Assembly (NCBI GenBank): GCA_034440515.1
Contig: JAWXCF010000049.1
Span: forward strand, 1 to 64,000
Source: JAWXCF01 sp034440515
Lineage (GTDB): Bacteria; Bacteroidota; Bacteroidia; CAILMK01
Direction: 5' to 3'
Length of the DNA: 64,000 bases
Shown: piece after piece, positions 9,513 to 19,073 of the stretch
How positions within the stretch are numbered: the stretch's first letter is position 1
Layout: each line of letters starts with the position of its first letter
Translations under genes and position numbers: made by a program
The notes under the pieces: generated by a model
Told to the model about the DNA's origin: nothing
What the model saw: the letters and a program-made list of their open reading frames with translations, nothing else
The model's database searches: none

Positions 9513-12212
9513 ATGCAGGTAGGTATATTTTTTGGTGGGCGATCTAGAGAACGAGAAGTGTCATTTGCTGGGGGGAGAACGGTTTACGACTTATTAGACA
9601 AAAGTTTATATTCCCCAATCCCTATATTTATAGACAGTTACGGTAAATTTATATTAATAAACTGGGAGAATTTATATAAGGGCAGCATTAGAGATTTTTA
9701 TCCTCCATCTGAATCTATCAACCTAGAATCTGCATTCCAAACCTATATTGAGGCTACAGAGCTAAATATGCCTAAAGATGAAGCTATTAAGCTGGTAGGT
9801 ACAGAAATATATCCACATCAATTTTCTGAATACTTTGACTTTGCCTTTTTGGCTTTACACGGCCCATACGGTGAAGACGGTAGAATACAAGGTCTATTAG
9901 AATACTTTGAAATTCCCTATTCTGGCTGTGGCATATTGGGTAGTGCAATAGGAATAAATAAAGACACTCAAAAACAATTAATGGGCAATATGCACATTAG
10001 GGCAGCAAAGAGTACTGCAATTACCCTAAATGAATGGCTACAAAAATCAAGCGATGATAAGGCAAAATACGTCAGAAATATAAAAATAGAAAATCAACTA
10101 CCCATAGTAGTAAAGTCTGCAACACAAGGCAGCTCAATTGGTGTATCTATCATAAAGGAATGGGACGATAGTCAAATATTAGAAGCAATAGATAAGTCAT
10201 TTTTTATTAAGTCTATTGACGTAGTAAAGTTTAGGGCATTATCTGAATCAGATAGAAATGCATTTATAAATGAAATTATAGACTTGCAATCTGGCATTAG
10301 CATACCAGGAATAATAAGGAATGAAGCTGGAGATGTATTCCAAGTTAATGCTCCGAAAGAACTAATAAACAAATTAGTAAACAGTAGGCAAGATACTCTA
10401 CAATACCAAGCACTAGACGCTGAACATACCGTATTGATTGAAGCATTTATAGCTGGTAGAGAATTTTCTTGTATCGTAGTTGACGCAGATGGTGAAAATG
10501 TAATAGCATTACCACCGACAGAAATAATTAAGAAAACCGATATATTCGACTATCGTTCTAAATATCTACCTGGCATCAGTAGGAAAGTAACCCCAATTGA
10601 CCTGCCAAACGACATTATTAGAGAAATAATGACCGCTTGCGTTAAACTTTATCAAAAACTTCACTTTGATGTTTATGCAAGAATAGATGGAATAATTACT
10701 GCAGAGGGTAAAATATTTTTGAACGACCCAAATACTACAAGTGGTATGATGCCAAGTAGTTTCTTCTTTCATCAAGCTGCAGAAATAGGACTAACCCCAA
10801 CGCAGTTTCTGAACTTTATCATAGTCAACTCGCTTCGGTCTAGATATAACAGTACTGGCAATTACAGTTATAAAAATTGGCAATTAGAATTAGAACATAA
10901 ATTACATCAGGCTAAAAATCATCAATCAGATAAAAAAACTGTTGGTGTCATATTAGGTGGCTTTAGTTCAGAGCGACACATAAGTGTAGAGAGTGGCAGA
11001 AACGTTTTCGAAAAATTAAATAGCAGTGGAAAATATAAAGTACTACCCTATCTGCTAGATGCAGATGAAGATGGGAATTTCATATTTTATCAATTGCCTA
11101 TAAATTTATTGCTAAAAGATAATGCTGATGACATTAGAGAGAAATGTGAGACTTTTCATCAGTCAGAAATAATAAATGAAATAGTTACTAGCGCCAATCA
11201 TATTACGACTAAATATAGCGAAGCGGATTATGAATTTACACCTAAGAAATTAAGTTTGGTAGGGTTAGCCTCTAGCATCGATTTCGCATTTATTGCACTA
11301 CACGGCAGGCCAGGTGAGGACGGTAGCCTACAAGTAGAATTAGAAAAATACGAAATTCCCTATAATGGTTCTGGCATAGAAAGTTCTGCCATCACCATAG
11401 ATAAGTTTAAAACAAATGAAATACTTAGGCAAAACGGAATAGAAGTAGCCAACCACTTACTTATTTACAAGTCAGAATGGTTACTTGATTCAAGAAAAAC
11501 AATTGCTGAAATAGAGCGCTTGTTTCAATACCCAATCATAGCCAAACCAAGTGATGACGGCTGCAGTAGTGCCGTGAAAAAGCTAAGCGATAGGTACGAC
11601 TTAAAGCTGTACTTATTAGGAATGTTTAGGACAGACGAAGAAATGCCAATAGAACTAAGGCAAGAGTTAAAACTACAGCCTAATGAGGAATTTCCTAGAA
11701 AAGAATATTTTGTTATAGAAGATTTAATAAGTAGTAACAGCGCGGACCATTTTATAGAAGTAACAGGAGGTATGTACACCGTTAGAAATGAAGATGGCTC
11801 ACACAACTATGAGGTATTTTATCCATCTGAAGCATTGGCACAAAAGGGAATACTGAGCCTTGAGGAAAAGTTTTTAGCAGGTGAAGGTCAAAATATTACC
11901 CCAGCTAGATTTTCTAAACTACCTGAAATAAATGAGCAAGTTTCAGTCGAGGTAAAAGATGTATTGCGAAAAACTGCCACTGTAATGAATGTAGAGGGGT
12001 ATTGCCGAATTGATGCTTTTGTAAGAATATGGAATAGTCCACTTAAAGTAGAAACCATAGTTATAGAAATCAACTCATTGCCTGGACTTACACCAGCTAC
12101 TTGTATATTCCATCAGGCAGCATTGAATAAATTAACTCCTTTTGATTTTTTAGATAAAATAATAACGTATGGATTATATGCAAAAGACAACCAACAGATT
12201 TGTCTGGATTAA
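9513..12212 (+). CDS. ddl: Tandem D-alanine--D-alanine ligase (two ATP-grasp ligase units fused)
   Basis: At 899 residues this is about three times the normal Ddl length and contains two full ligase copies. Unit 1 (about 1-450): FFGGRSREREVSFAGG, LALHGPYGEDGRIQGLLEY, VVKSATQGSSIGV, EAFIAGREFS and a final LNDPNTTSGMMPSS. Unit 2 (about 475-890): VGVILGGFSSERHISVESG, IALHGRPGEDGSLQ, IAKPSDDGCSSAV, FLAGEGQNITPARF and EINSLPGLTP. The Mg-binding E-x-N of Ddl is intact in unit 2 but reads D-P-N in unit 1. The product would supply D-Ala-D-Ala for peptidoglycan. The PASTA gene overlaps its 3' end. Double Ddl proteins occur in some Bacteroidota; whether both units are active is unknown. Confidence 0.88.
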   Translation: MQVGIFFGGRSREREVSFAGGRTVYDLLDKSLYSPIPIFIDSYGKFILINWENLYKGSIRDFYPPSESINLESAFQTYIEATELNMPKDEAIKLVGTEIYPHQFSEYFDFAFLALHGPYGEDGRIQGLLEYFEIPYSGCGILGSAIGINKDTQKQLMGNMHIRAAKSTAITLNEWLQKSSDDKAKYVRNIKIENQLPIVVKSATQGSSIGVSIIKEWDDSQILEAIDKSFFIKSIDVVKFRALSESDRNAFINEIIDLQSGISIPGIIRNEAGDVFQVNAPKELINKLVNSRQDTLQYQALDAEHTVLIEAFIAGREFSCIVVDADGENVIALPPTEIIKKTDIFDYRSKYLPGISRKVTPIDLPNDIIREIMTACVKLYQKLHFDVYARIDGIITAEGKIFLNDPNTTSGMMPSSFFFHQAAEIGLTPTQFLNFIIVNSLRSRYNSTGNYSYKNWQLELEHKLHQAKNHQSDKKTVGVILGGFSSERHISVESGRNVFEKLNSSGKYKVLPYLLDADEDGNFIFYQLPINLLLKDNADDIREKCETFHQSEIINEIVTSANHITTKYSEADYEFTPKKLSLVGLASSIDFAFIALHGRPGEDGSLQVELEKYEIPYNGSGIESSAITIDKFKTNEILRQNGIEVANHLLIYKSEWLLDSRKTIAEIERLFQYPIIAKPSDDGCSSAVKKLSDRYDLKLYLLGMFRTDEEMPIELRQELKLQPNEEFPRKEYFVIEDLISSNSADHFIEVTGGMYTVRNEDGSHNYEVFYPSEALAQKGILSLEEKFLAGEGQNITPARFSKLPEINEQVSVEVKDVLRKTATVMNVEGYCRIDAFVRIWNSPLKVETIVIEINSLPGLTPATCIFHQAALNKLTPFDFLDKIITYGLYAKDNQQICLD

Positions 12213-12948
12213 GTCATTAAATTTTTGGGTAAATATTGGACTATTCCTTCTTGCAGTAGGAATACTTTTTGTTTTCTTAAGCTATTTTCTTAAAGTTTAT
12301 ACCCACCATAGTGAGTCACTTACCGTCCCAGACTTTAAGGGAATGAATGAGCAACAAGTAAAAAAACTATGTGAAGATAAACGCTTAAATTTTGAAATAA
12401 GTGAGAAAAGATATGAAGTAAATGCACCACTCAATACTGTACTGAGCCAGATACCAGAGGCTGGAAGTAAGGTAAAAGAGGGAAGAAAGATATATTTAAC
12501 TATTAATGACAGCAAAGCTCCCTTAATGCAATTGCCAACAGCAGATGATTTAAAGAATACGCCCATTTTCGATAATTTTAAAGTATTGCTAATAAATATG
12601 GGATTTGAGTTCGGTAAAAAAATTACAAAAAAAGATATTGCTGATAATGTTGTTTTTGAAATGCAACGAAATGGCATAACCTTAGTTCCTGGTTCTCAAC
12701 TACCTAAGGGTTCTACCATAGATCTAATAGTAGGTGAATCTGGACAATTAGTAGTACCTGACTTGATAGGTCTAGACTTAGAATCTGCAATTGTGAATTT
12801 ATCAGGCAACAATTTTGCATTAGGTAGAGTTAATTACCCTACAGACATATCAGATTCGTCTACACTTGTAATTACTGAGCAATATCCAAACTCTGGTGCG
12901 AAACGCAATACAGGTACACAAATCAGCGTTACTTTAGGTCAGCGATAG
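12169..12948 (+). CDS. Membrane-anchored PASTA-domain protein without a kinase or PBP domain
   Basis: A 259-residue protein with a short cytoplasmic tail, one transmembrane segment (about residues 18-42) and then three PASTA units facing the periplasm: VPDFKGMNEQQVKKLCEDK at about 53, a more divergent middle unit, and VPDLIGLDLESAIVNLSG at about 196. PASTA domains bind peptidoglycan fragments or beta-lactams in Ser/Thr kinases and PBPs; here they stand alone. The start at 12169, or the ATG at 12178, lies inside the end of ddl, giving a 35-44 base overlap, so both are probably co-translated and share a wall-related role (inference). Confidence 0.85.
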   Translation: MDYMQKTTNRFVWIKSLNFWVNIGLFLLAVGILFVFLSYFLKVYTHHSESLTVPDFKGMNEQQVKKLCEDKRLNFEISEKRYEVNAPLNTVLSQIPEAGSKVKEGRKIYLTINDSKAPLMQLPTADDLKNTPIFDNFKVLLINMGFEFGKKITKKDIADNVVFEMQRNGITLVPGSQLPKGSTIDLIVGESGQLVVPDLIGLDLESAIVNLSGNNFALGRVNYPTDISDSSTLVITEQYPNSGAKRNTGTQISVTLGQR

Positions 12949-12959
12949 ATTCATATTTA

Positions 12960-14879
12960 ATGTTAAATAGCAAAAATTTAGGTTTATTTATAATTGGTTT
13001 ATTTATAATTTTCTCAAACTCAGCATACAGTCAGCCAGGTGAGTTTGAGGGCCGACTAAATTATAGATACACTAAGAAAGCTCAACAGCAAAATATGGGT
13101 AATAGGAGAAGAAATCCTCCCAAAACCATAATTCTACCTTTTTTTGATGATTTCTTTGACTTACAAACTAGACCTAATGCCCAATTGTGGCAAAATGATT
13201 ACACGCTTGTAAATCGCACTAGTCCATTTAACCCACCTAGCGCAGGAGTTGCAACATTTGATGGTCTCAATGAATTTGGAAGGGCCTATGCACCTGGAAG
13301 CCAAGGCAGTCGATCTAGTGATACACTTACCAGTCAATTAATTGATATAACTACACTAAGCGATAAAGATAGCTTGTATATAAGTTTTTTATATCAAGGG
13401 CGTGGACTAAATGATGATGACCCAGACCCAAGTGATAGTTTGGTACTTGAGTTTAAGCCAGACTCTGTAAAAGGCTCTGCAAATAGACCTTATGATTCAT
13501 TCAAATGGATAAAAGTATGGGCAATAGATGGCAGAAACAGTAATAAGCCCTTTAAATTGGCAATGATTCCGATTAAAAATTTACCTGACTCCGCAAATTA
13601 TTTTCATAAAAAGTTTACATTTAGATTTAGAAATTTAGCCAGCCCTAGTGGACTACTAGACCCCTGGCATATAGACTACGTATATGTAAATAGAGGAAGA
13701 AATAAATTTGACACATCATTTAATGATGTAGCTATGTCATATGCCTCTGGATCTATTTTGAATAAATATTATTCTATGCCTTACGAACACGTGTTGTTTG
13801 ACTCTAGTAAATGGTTGAGTAAAAAGATTAATATTTATGTAAAAAATAATTTTAGCCAAACCCGTAATGTTAGGTATGGCTACAAAATATTTAACCTAAA
13901 TAACAATGTGCTGTTAAGTGCAGGCAGCAGCGTGGTCGATGAAAACGTTCTACCCTACTCTACCAGCAATTTAGCGCTAAATAGAGGTTCATTGCAGTTT
14001 AGTATCAGAAACAATTTGGTGCGATGGCGGGTGCAAACTTTCGCCTTTAATCAAGCCTCAACATTTGTTAGGACCAATGACAGTATTAATCACATACAGA
14101 CATTTTCAACCTATTATGCCTATGACGATAATTCAGCAGAAGCATCATATTATTTGAATGGTGTGTCTAAAATGAGGGCGGCAGTAAAGTTTGAACTAGC
14201 TAAACCAGATACGCTATATGGTGTAGGTATTCACTTTACAGAGGAGGGTGTAGATCAAAGGCAACAAATATTTGACGTAGCCGTATGGAAAAAAATTAAT
14301 GCTGTTGGTCAAATGGCTTTTGAAGAGCCAGATGCCTCTGTAAATTTCACCAAGCAAATGTTCGTTGACTCTGCTAATGGCTTTGCGTATTATCCGTTAG
14401 AAAAACCGTTGGCTATTACCAATCAAGTGTATATAGGCTGGATTCAGAATTCTAACTTTAGATTGAATATTGGCTTTGACAAAAACTATTATTTGCTAAA
14501 TGGTAATCAGGCGAATCCAAATTTATTCTTTTCGGTAGATGGATTTTGGAGTAAAACTTCGTTAAAGGGTGCACCAATGATTAGAATGTACACAATTACA
14601 AAACCTAATTTTACTGGCATAAAATCAAACGACCAAGCAAAAAGGAAAATTAGCATTTACCCAAATCCTGCTACCCATCACATAACCGTAAATACTCAAG
14701 GCTATTTGGCTAAAAGCATTGAAATAAGAAGTTTTACAGGTCAGATAGTTGCGGCATCCCAAAACAACTATAACCACGCTAGCCAATTTGATGTAAGTGA
14801 ATTTCCAGCAGGTATTTATTTAGTTACCGTTACTACTTCAGAAGGCATAGCAATTAATCAGAAATTCGTAAAGAATTAA
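12960..14879 (+). CDS. T9SS-secreted protein with type A sorting domain
   Basis: A 639-residue secreted protein. It has a signal peptide (residues 1-24, ending AYSQ). The large central part has no domain I recognise, though it is beta-rich with several PFFDDFFD- and WHIDYVYVN-like motifs shared by Bacteroidota proteins in this position. The C-terminal 75 residues (ISIYPNPATHHITVNTQG ... FDVSEFPAGIYLVTV ... QKFVKN) form a type A T9SS sorting domain that directs export across the outer membrane and surface attachment. It follows the PASTA gene by 11 bases. Function is unknown; the export route is well supported. Confidence 0.85.
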   Translation: MLNSKNLGLFIIGLFIIFSNSAYSQPGEFEGRLNYRYTKKAQQQNMGNRRRNPPKTIILPFFDDFFDLQTRPNAQLWQNDYTLVNRTSPFNPPSAGVATFDGLNEFGRAYAPGSQGSRSSDTLTSQLIDITTLSDKDSLYISFLYQGRGLNDDDPDPSDSLVLEFKPDSVKGSANRPYDSFKWIKVWAIDGRNSNKPFKLAMIPIKNLPDSANYFHKKFTFRFRNLASPSGLLDPWHIDYVYVNRGRNKFDTSFNDVAMSYASGSILNKYYSMPYEHVLFDSSKWLSKKINIYVKNNFSQTRNVRYGYKIFNLNNNVLLSAGSSVVDENVLPYSTSNLALNRGSLQFSIRNNLVRWRVQTFAFNQASTFVRTNDSINHIQTFSTYYAYDDNSAEASYYLNGVSKMRAAVKFELAKPDTLYGVGIHFTEEGVDQRQQIFDVAVWKKINAVGQMAFEEPDASVNFTKQMFVDSANGFAYYPLEKPLAITNQVYIGWIQNSNFRLNIGFDKNYYLLNGNQANPNLFFSVDGFWSKTSLKGAPMIRMYTITKPNFTGIKSNDQAKRKISIYPNPATHHITVNTQGYLAKSIEIRSFTGQIVAASQNNYNHASQFDVSEFPAGIYLVTVTTSEGIAINQKFVKN

Positions 14880-14895
14880 AGCCTAGGTCATTTTT

Positions 14896-16480
14896 CTAAT
14901 GAATAACTTGTATTAAAACAGTTAGGTTTTTAAAACCCAAGTCTAAACTCCATACATTTACTTGATAGGAATACAATCCTTCATCGTTTAATCTCGGTGT
15001 CCAACTGCGTGTTATGGCATCGCCGTCATACATTATTTCGCCGCACTAGTTGAAAATTCGCATACTGGCTCGGGTTATAGACCTGCAATATATACTATAT
15101 GCCCTTTTGGTAACTTTCTCTCTATTTATGCATACAGTATAAGGTATATAAATAGTGGAAGGAATAGATAATTCGCTATTGTAGGAATATGTTGAGTCTT
15201 GCAAAGCGTTAACTAACAATAATTTATAGTAAATTTTGCTTATTTTAATAGGTGTGCCGTCTAGCCAGGCTTGTCTATCTACACATCGCTCTACCCTAGA
15301 ATTTACATTGGTACTTGCTATTTCAGTATAGTTTCCAACATATTTAAATGACTTAAACCACTATTACTATAACATCAATGATGCTATTTTAGCTTGCCAC
15401 TGGGTGGGAATTATGGTCTGTAACTCAACTTCGTTATTATTTAGCCAAGTACTGACCAATTTTAAATTATCACCATAACTGATGTTGGCAGTATCGTTAC
15501 ATTTATTACTTATCAACAATCTATGCTGATGCCTAGATGAAGTGCTAGGCTGGTCTCATAGGCTATGAATCTGAGGCAAAGCATTTAATGACTGCCAGTA
15601 GTTTACATCTGCGTGTAGGTATTGCAATTTAAAAAAAAGGGAACAGCTTTACTTAGTTTGCTAGCTGAGATTGCAAATTCTTAAGTACCAACTGCACTCA
15701 CATTTAGTATGGGTTTGTCTAGGTAATTAGCTACATCATTATATACTTTTACCAGTACAGAATCTGTCACAACACAACCCGAGGCTATGGCTAGAGTAAG
15801 CCTAACATAGTAACTGCCAGGTTTAAGAAAACTTTGAGTAACTGTGGTTTTATTTACATCTACAGTACCAGTGTCAGACCAATGCCAAATTACTTTTACC
15901 ACATCTTGCATATTTACAGTTCTAACTGCTACAAAGTCATAAAAATAATGAAATGATTCTTTTCATATATACATTCATATTATATATCACTTGTTTTTCT
16001 TTCGAACCTAAAGTCTAATCCTGAATATCTAAAATGTGTATTACTAGGATATAATCGTTTATTAAACCCAATTCCGTTATCTCAAAAATAATAACTGTAT
16101 CCAGTACTAAACCGACGATATGGATCAATGTAACCAAACAATTTTAACTTACTAAACTAAGTAGTATCAGTTAAATAGTAATCAAATGGTACGTATGTAT
16201 ATTTACTATTACTTGAATCTAAAAAACTAGCAAAGTAAAAATTATTCTTTTCAATTAGAATTTTTTTGTTGATATAGTTAGCATTATACTCCCCTAACAA
16301 ATGTAGATACCCCCCCCTGTGCCTAATGCACAAGAGGGTATAAAAATGAAATTAAGAAAATAAAATTAACAGGAGTCTTCGTAATCTTTTCTGTATGGCT
16401 AAACCATTTTTGTCTTTTGCTTCAAGTGTGTAGTTACTTAACGAAAAATACTTTTGTTCTGTAGCCTTGGTCAGTTTTCT
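14896..16480 (-). pseudogene. Decayed gene for a PKD-domain secreted protein, probably with a gliding-motility-type C-terminus
   Basis: No intact gene covers these 1.6 kb, but the minus strand still reads as protein in pieces. The C-terminal part, ending with TAG at 14896-14898, reads GEIMYDGDAITRSWTPRLND then EGLYSYQVNVWSL, like the gliding-motility/T9SS type B C-terminal domain. In the same frame there are stops at 15046, 15361-15369 (three in a row) and 15556. A frameshift near the A8 run at 15631 leads into an intact PKD fragment (15681-15962: VIWHWSDTGTV ... GSYYVRLTLAIASGCVV). Further upstream, coding-like fragments continue (for example YTYVPFDYYLTDTT, RLYPSNTHFRYSGLDFRFE) with stops at 16082 and 16157 and a C8 tract at 16310. 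Treating it as one gene rather than two is inference. Confidence 0.75.
16308..16340. repeat. Imperfect inverted repeat containing a C8 homopolymer
   Basis: TACCC plus extra Cs, TGTGC, a CTAAT loop, GCACA and GGGTA form an imperfect hairpin inside the dead gene. The run of eight Cs is conspicuous in such AT-rich DNA and probably marks one of the frameshifts. Confidence 0.5.
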
Positions 16481-16483
16481 TTA

Positions 16484-18112
16484 TTATTTTCCTAAAAAAG
16501 GATAAATATAATCTTGTGGCATTGCAAATGTTTCCTTAATGGTTCTAGGCGAAACCCATCGCATTAAGTTGATGCTACTACCTGCTTTATCATTGGTTCC
16601 ACTGCCTCTGGCACCGCCAAATGGTTGTTGCCCTACTACAGCTCCTGTTGGCTTATCGTTTATATAGAAGTTACCAGCAGCATTTTTCAATCCTTCTGTC
16701 GCTTTTACAATAGCGTATCTGTCAGTTGCTATTATAGACCCTGTTAAGGCATAAGGACTGGTTCCGTCTATGATGGTCATAACCTTTTCGAAGTCTTTCG
16801 GCTCATAGACATATACAGTCAATACTGGACCAAACAATTCGTCGCACATAGTTACATAGTTAGGGTCTGAGACCTCAATTATGGTTGGTGCAATAAAGTA
16901 TCCGATTGTTTTATCGTAAGTGCCACCAGTTACAATCTTTACAGATGAATCATTTTTGGCATTATCTATATAACCTGTTATTTTATCAAAGGCTTTCTCA
17001 TCTATTACAGCATTTATAAAATTGCCAAAATCCTCAACATCGCCCATTTTAAAGTCTTCTATCATTGCTACTGCGCGATCTCTCACTTCAGGCCAAATGT
17101 TAGAAGGTATGTATGCTCTTGACGCTGCAGAGCATTTTTGTCCTTGATATTCAAATGCTCCTCTGGCTATAGCTACAGCAGTACCCTGTACATCAGCAGA
17201 TTCGTGGGCCAATATAAAGTCTTTACCACCAGTCTCTCCTACTATTCTAGGGTACGATTTGTACTTGTGTATGTTATTGCCTATTTGCTGCCAGATAGAC
17301 TGGAATACACTGGTAGAACCTGTAAAGTGAATGCCACCAAAGTCATAATGATTAAAGCAAACTTCAGCACAGTCTTGCCCGCTTGGATATATAAGGTTAA
17401 TGACACCTGCGGGTAAACCAGCAGCTTGAAATATTTCCATAATTACCTGAGCAGAATAAACTTGCTTATCGCTTGGTTTCCATACAACAGTATTACCCAT
17501 TAATGCAGCAGATGCAGGAAGATTTCCTGCTATAGAGGTAAAATTAAATGGCGTCAATGCGAATACAAAACCCTCCAAGGCTCTGTATTCTAATCTATTC
17601 CACATACCAGGTGCTGACTCTGGTTGATTTTTATATATTTCGGTAGCGTAAAATGCGTTGAAACGTAGAAAATCTATGAATTCACAAGCAGCATCTATCT
17701 CCGCCTGAAATACGTTTTTGCTTTGTGCCAACATAGTTGCTGCGTTCATTTTCGCTCTATATGGTCCAGCTAATAAATCTGCCGCTTTCAGAAATATGGC
17801 GCAACGGTCATACCAAGCTGTATTTTCCCACGCTGTTTTGGCTGACATAGCAGCATCAATAGCAGCTAATATTTGAGACTTCTCAGCTTTATGGTATTGA
17901 CCAAGTTTATGCTTATGGTTATGTGGAGCAAATATGTCTATTACCTTGCCCTCTCTTACCGCTTGCCCATTTATATAGGCAGGTATATCTAATTGTTGAC
18001 CCTTAAGGTCTGCAATTGCAGATATTACTTGATGTTTTTCTAGACTATCAGGACTGTAAGGTTTAACAGGCTCATTTACAGGAATAGGAACATTAAAAAA
18101 TGCATTTGCCAT
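16484..18112 (-). CDS. pruA: L-glutamate gamma-semialdehyde dehydrogenase (1-pyrroline-5-carboxylate dehydrogenase)
   Basis: A 542-residue aldehyde dehydrogenase that oxidises glutamate semialdehyde to glutamate, the last step of proline and ornithine/arginine breakdown. The sequence has the family's ALTPFNFTSIAGNLPASAAL cofactor region, WKPSDKQ, the catalytic Glu segment GETGGKD and the nucleophilic Cys in EYQGQKCSAASR. Length and N-terminus fit the stand-alone (eukaryote-like) P5C dehydrogenase, not bifunctional PutA. No proline dehydrogenase is in the window. It has its own -7 element 22 bases upstream of the ATG, and the dead gene lies just downstream. Confidence 0.95.
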   Translation of the reverse strand: MANAFFNVPIPVNEPVKPYSPDSLEKHQVISAIADLKGQQLDIPAYINGQAVREGKVIDIFAPHNHKHKLGQYHKAEKSQILAAIDAAMSAKTAWENTAWYDRCAIFLKAADLLAGPYRAKMNAATMLAQSKNVFQAEIDAACEFIDFLRFNAFYATEIYKNQPESAPGMWNRLEYRALEGFVFALTPFNFTSIAGNLPASAALMGNTVVWKPSDKQVYSAQVIMEIFQAAGLPAGVINLIYPSGQDCAEVCFNHYDFGGIHFTGSTSVFQSIWQQIGNNIHKYKSYPRIVGETGGKDFILAHESADVQGTAVAIARGAFEYQGQKCSAASRAYIPSNIWPEVRDRAVAMIEDFKMGDVEDFGNFINAVIDEKAFDKITGYIDNAKNDSSVKIVTGGTYDKTIGYFIAPTIIEVSDPNYVTMCDELFGPVLTVYVYEPKDFEKVMTIIDGTSPYALTGSIIATDRYAIVKATEGLKNAAGNFYINDKPTGAVVGQQPFGGARGSGTNDKAGSSINLMRWVSPRTIKETFAMPQDYIYPFLGK

Positions 18113-18133
18113 ATATTTTCGAATTAATTAAGG

Positions 18134-18141
18134 CAAAGGTA
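18134..18141 (-). promoter_or_regulatory. -7 promoter element of pruA
   Basis: Minus-strand TACCTTTG matches TAnnTTTG and ends 21 bases before the pruA start codon at 18112. Confidence 0.6.
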
Positions 18142-18172
18142 TATGAATTGCCTAAGTAAGGAAATATTGCAA

Positions 18173-19063
18173 TCAGATAATAGACTTAAAATCTGTGATT
18201 ATTTCATCGGGTGACAACCATTTTGCATCAAGTTGATTTCTAAACCAAGTAAGTTGACGCTTGGCATAATTTCTAGTATGTTGTTTAAACAGAGCAGTTG
18301 CAAAATCTAAGTCATAATTATGGTCTATATATCCAAAAAATTCAACATAACCGACAGTATTTAATGCTGGTAAATGCCTGAACTGCACCAAATCAACTAC
18401 TTCTGCTACCAAACCATCGGCTAGCATTTGGTCACAACGTAAATTGATATTCTCATACAGTTTATTTCGTTGTATGTCAATAGCATACACAATAATTTCG
18501 TGATTGGGGAATCGTGACTGTCTGTTCCCCGTTTTATAAGATGAAATTGTTTGCCCAGTAGTCATATAAACTTCTAAAGCACGCATTAGTCTGGCTGGGT
18601 TATCCCCATTGTTCGAGGCAATTGTAATATGGTCTATTTTACCTACTTCAGTAATTAACCAAGGCAATCCTTTTTCAGCAAATTTTTCTGACAACTCTGC
18701 CCTCAATTCCTGACTTGCATTGGGTATTTAATATAATTTATATAGTATAGATTGTAGGTAAAGGGTTGATCCACCTACCAATACATAGTTTTGGTTTCTA
18801 CTATTCACTATGCTTTCTACCAATTCAGCAAATAAATTTACATTTAGCGACTGATGAATACTGTGGGTACCAATTAAATGGTGCTTTATTTGACTTAACT
18901 CTATTTCGGTTGGCTTGGCTACGCCAATATTTAGTTCTTCATATACCTGCCTGCTGTCAAATGATATTATCTCAGTATCATATAATTGTGCCACACTTAT
19001 GGCTGTCTTTGTTTTGCCACTTGCTGTTGGCCCAGCTATAATTATTATCTTACTCTTTGTCAT
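18173..19063 (-). pseudogene. miaA: tRNA dimethylallyltransferase with an in-frame TAA stop
   Basis: MiaA adds a dimethylallyl group to A37 of tRNAs reading UNN codons. The reading frame from the ATG at 19063 to 18173 covers the whole family at normal length (about 295 codons): IIIAGPTASGKT P-loop, SFDSRQVYEELNIG, the HHLIG motif, VGGSTLYLQSIL, then NPARLMRALEV, NTVGYVEFFGY and the TRNYAKRQLTWFRN tail. A single TAA at 18728-18730 splits it at about codon 112, just before IPNASQELRAEL, with no change of frame. Every conserved motif is otherwise intact, so this is a very recent nonsense mutation or a sequence error; readthrough is less likely. A downstream TTG at 18704-18706 could in principle restart the C-terminal part. 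The 5' end overlaps the 3' end of nothing; the upstream gene stops 11 bases before. Confidence 0.85.
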
Positions 19064-19073
19064 AGGGTTTGCC

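Noticed and set aside
12297..12677. A 126-codon minus-strand open frame
   Set aside because: It lies wholly inside the PASTA gene, is Ser/Phe-rich as expected of an antisense shadow, and has no promoter or family features.
15940..15985. A possible signal-peptide start MKRIISLFL on the minus strand
   Set aside because: It hits a stop after nine codons and is out of frame with the PKD fragment, so it may be chance.
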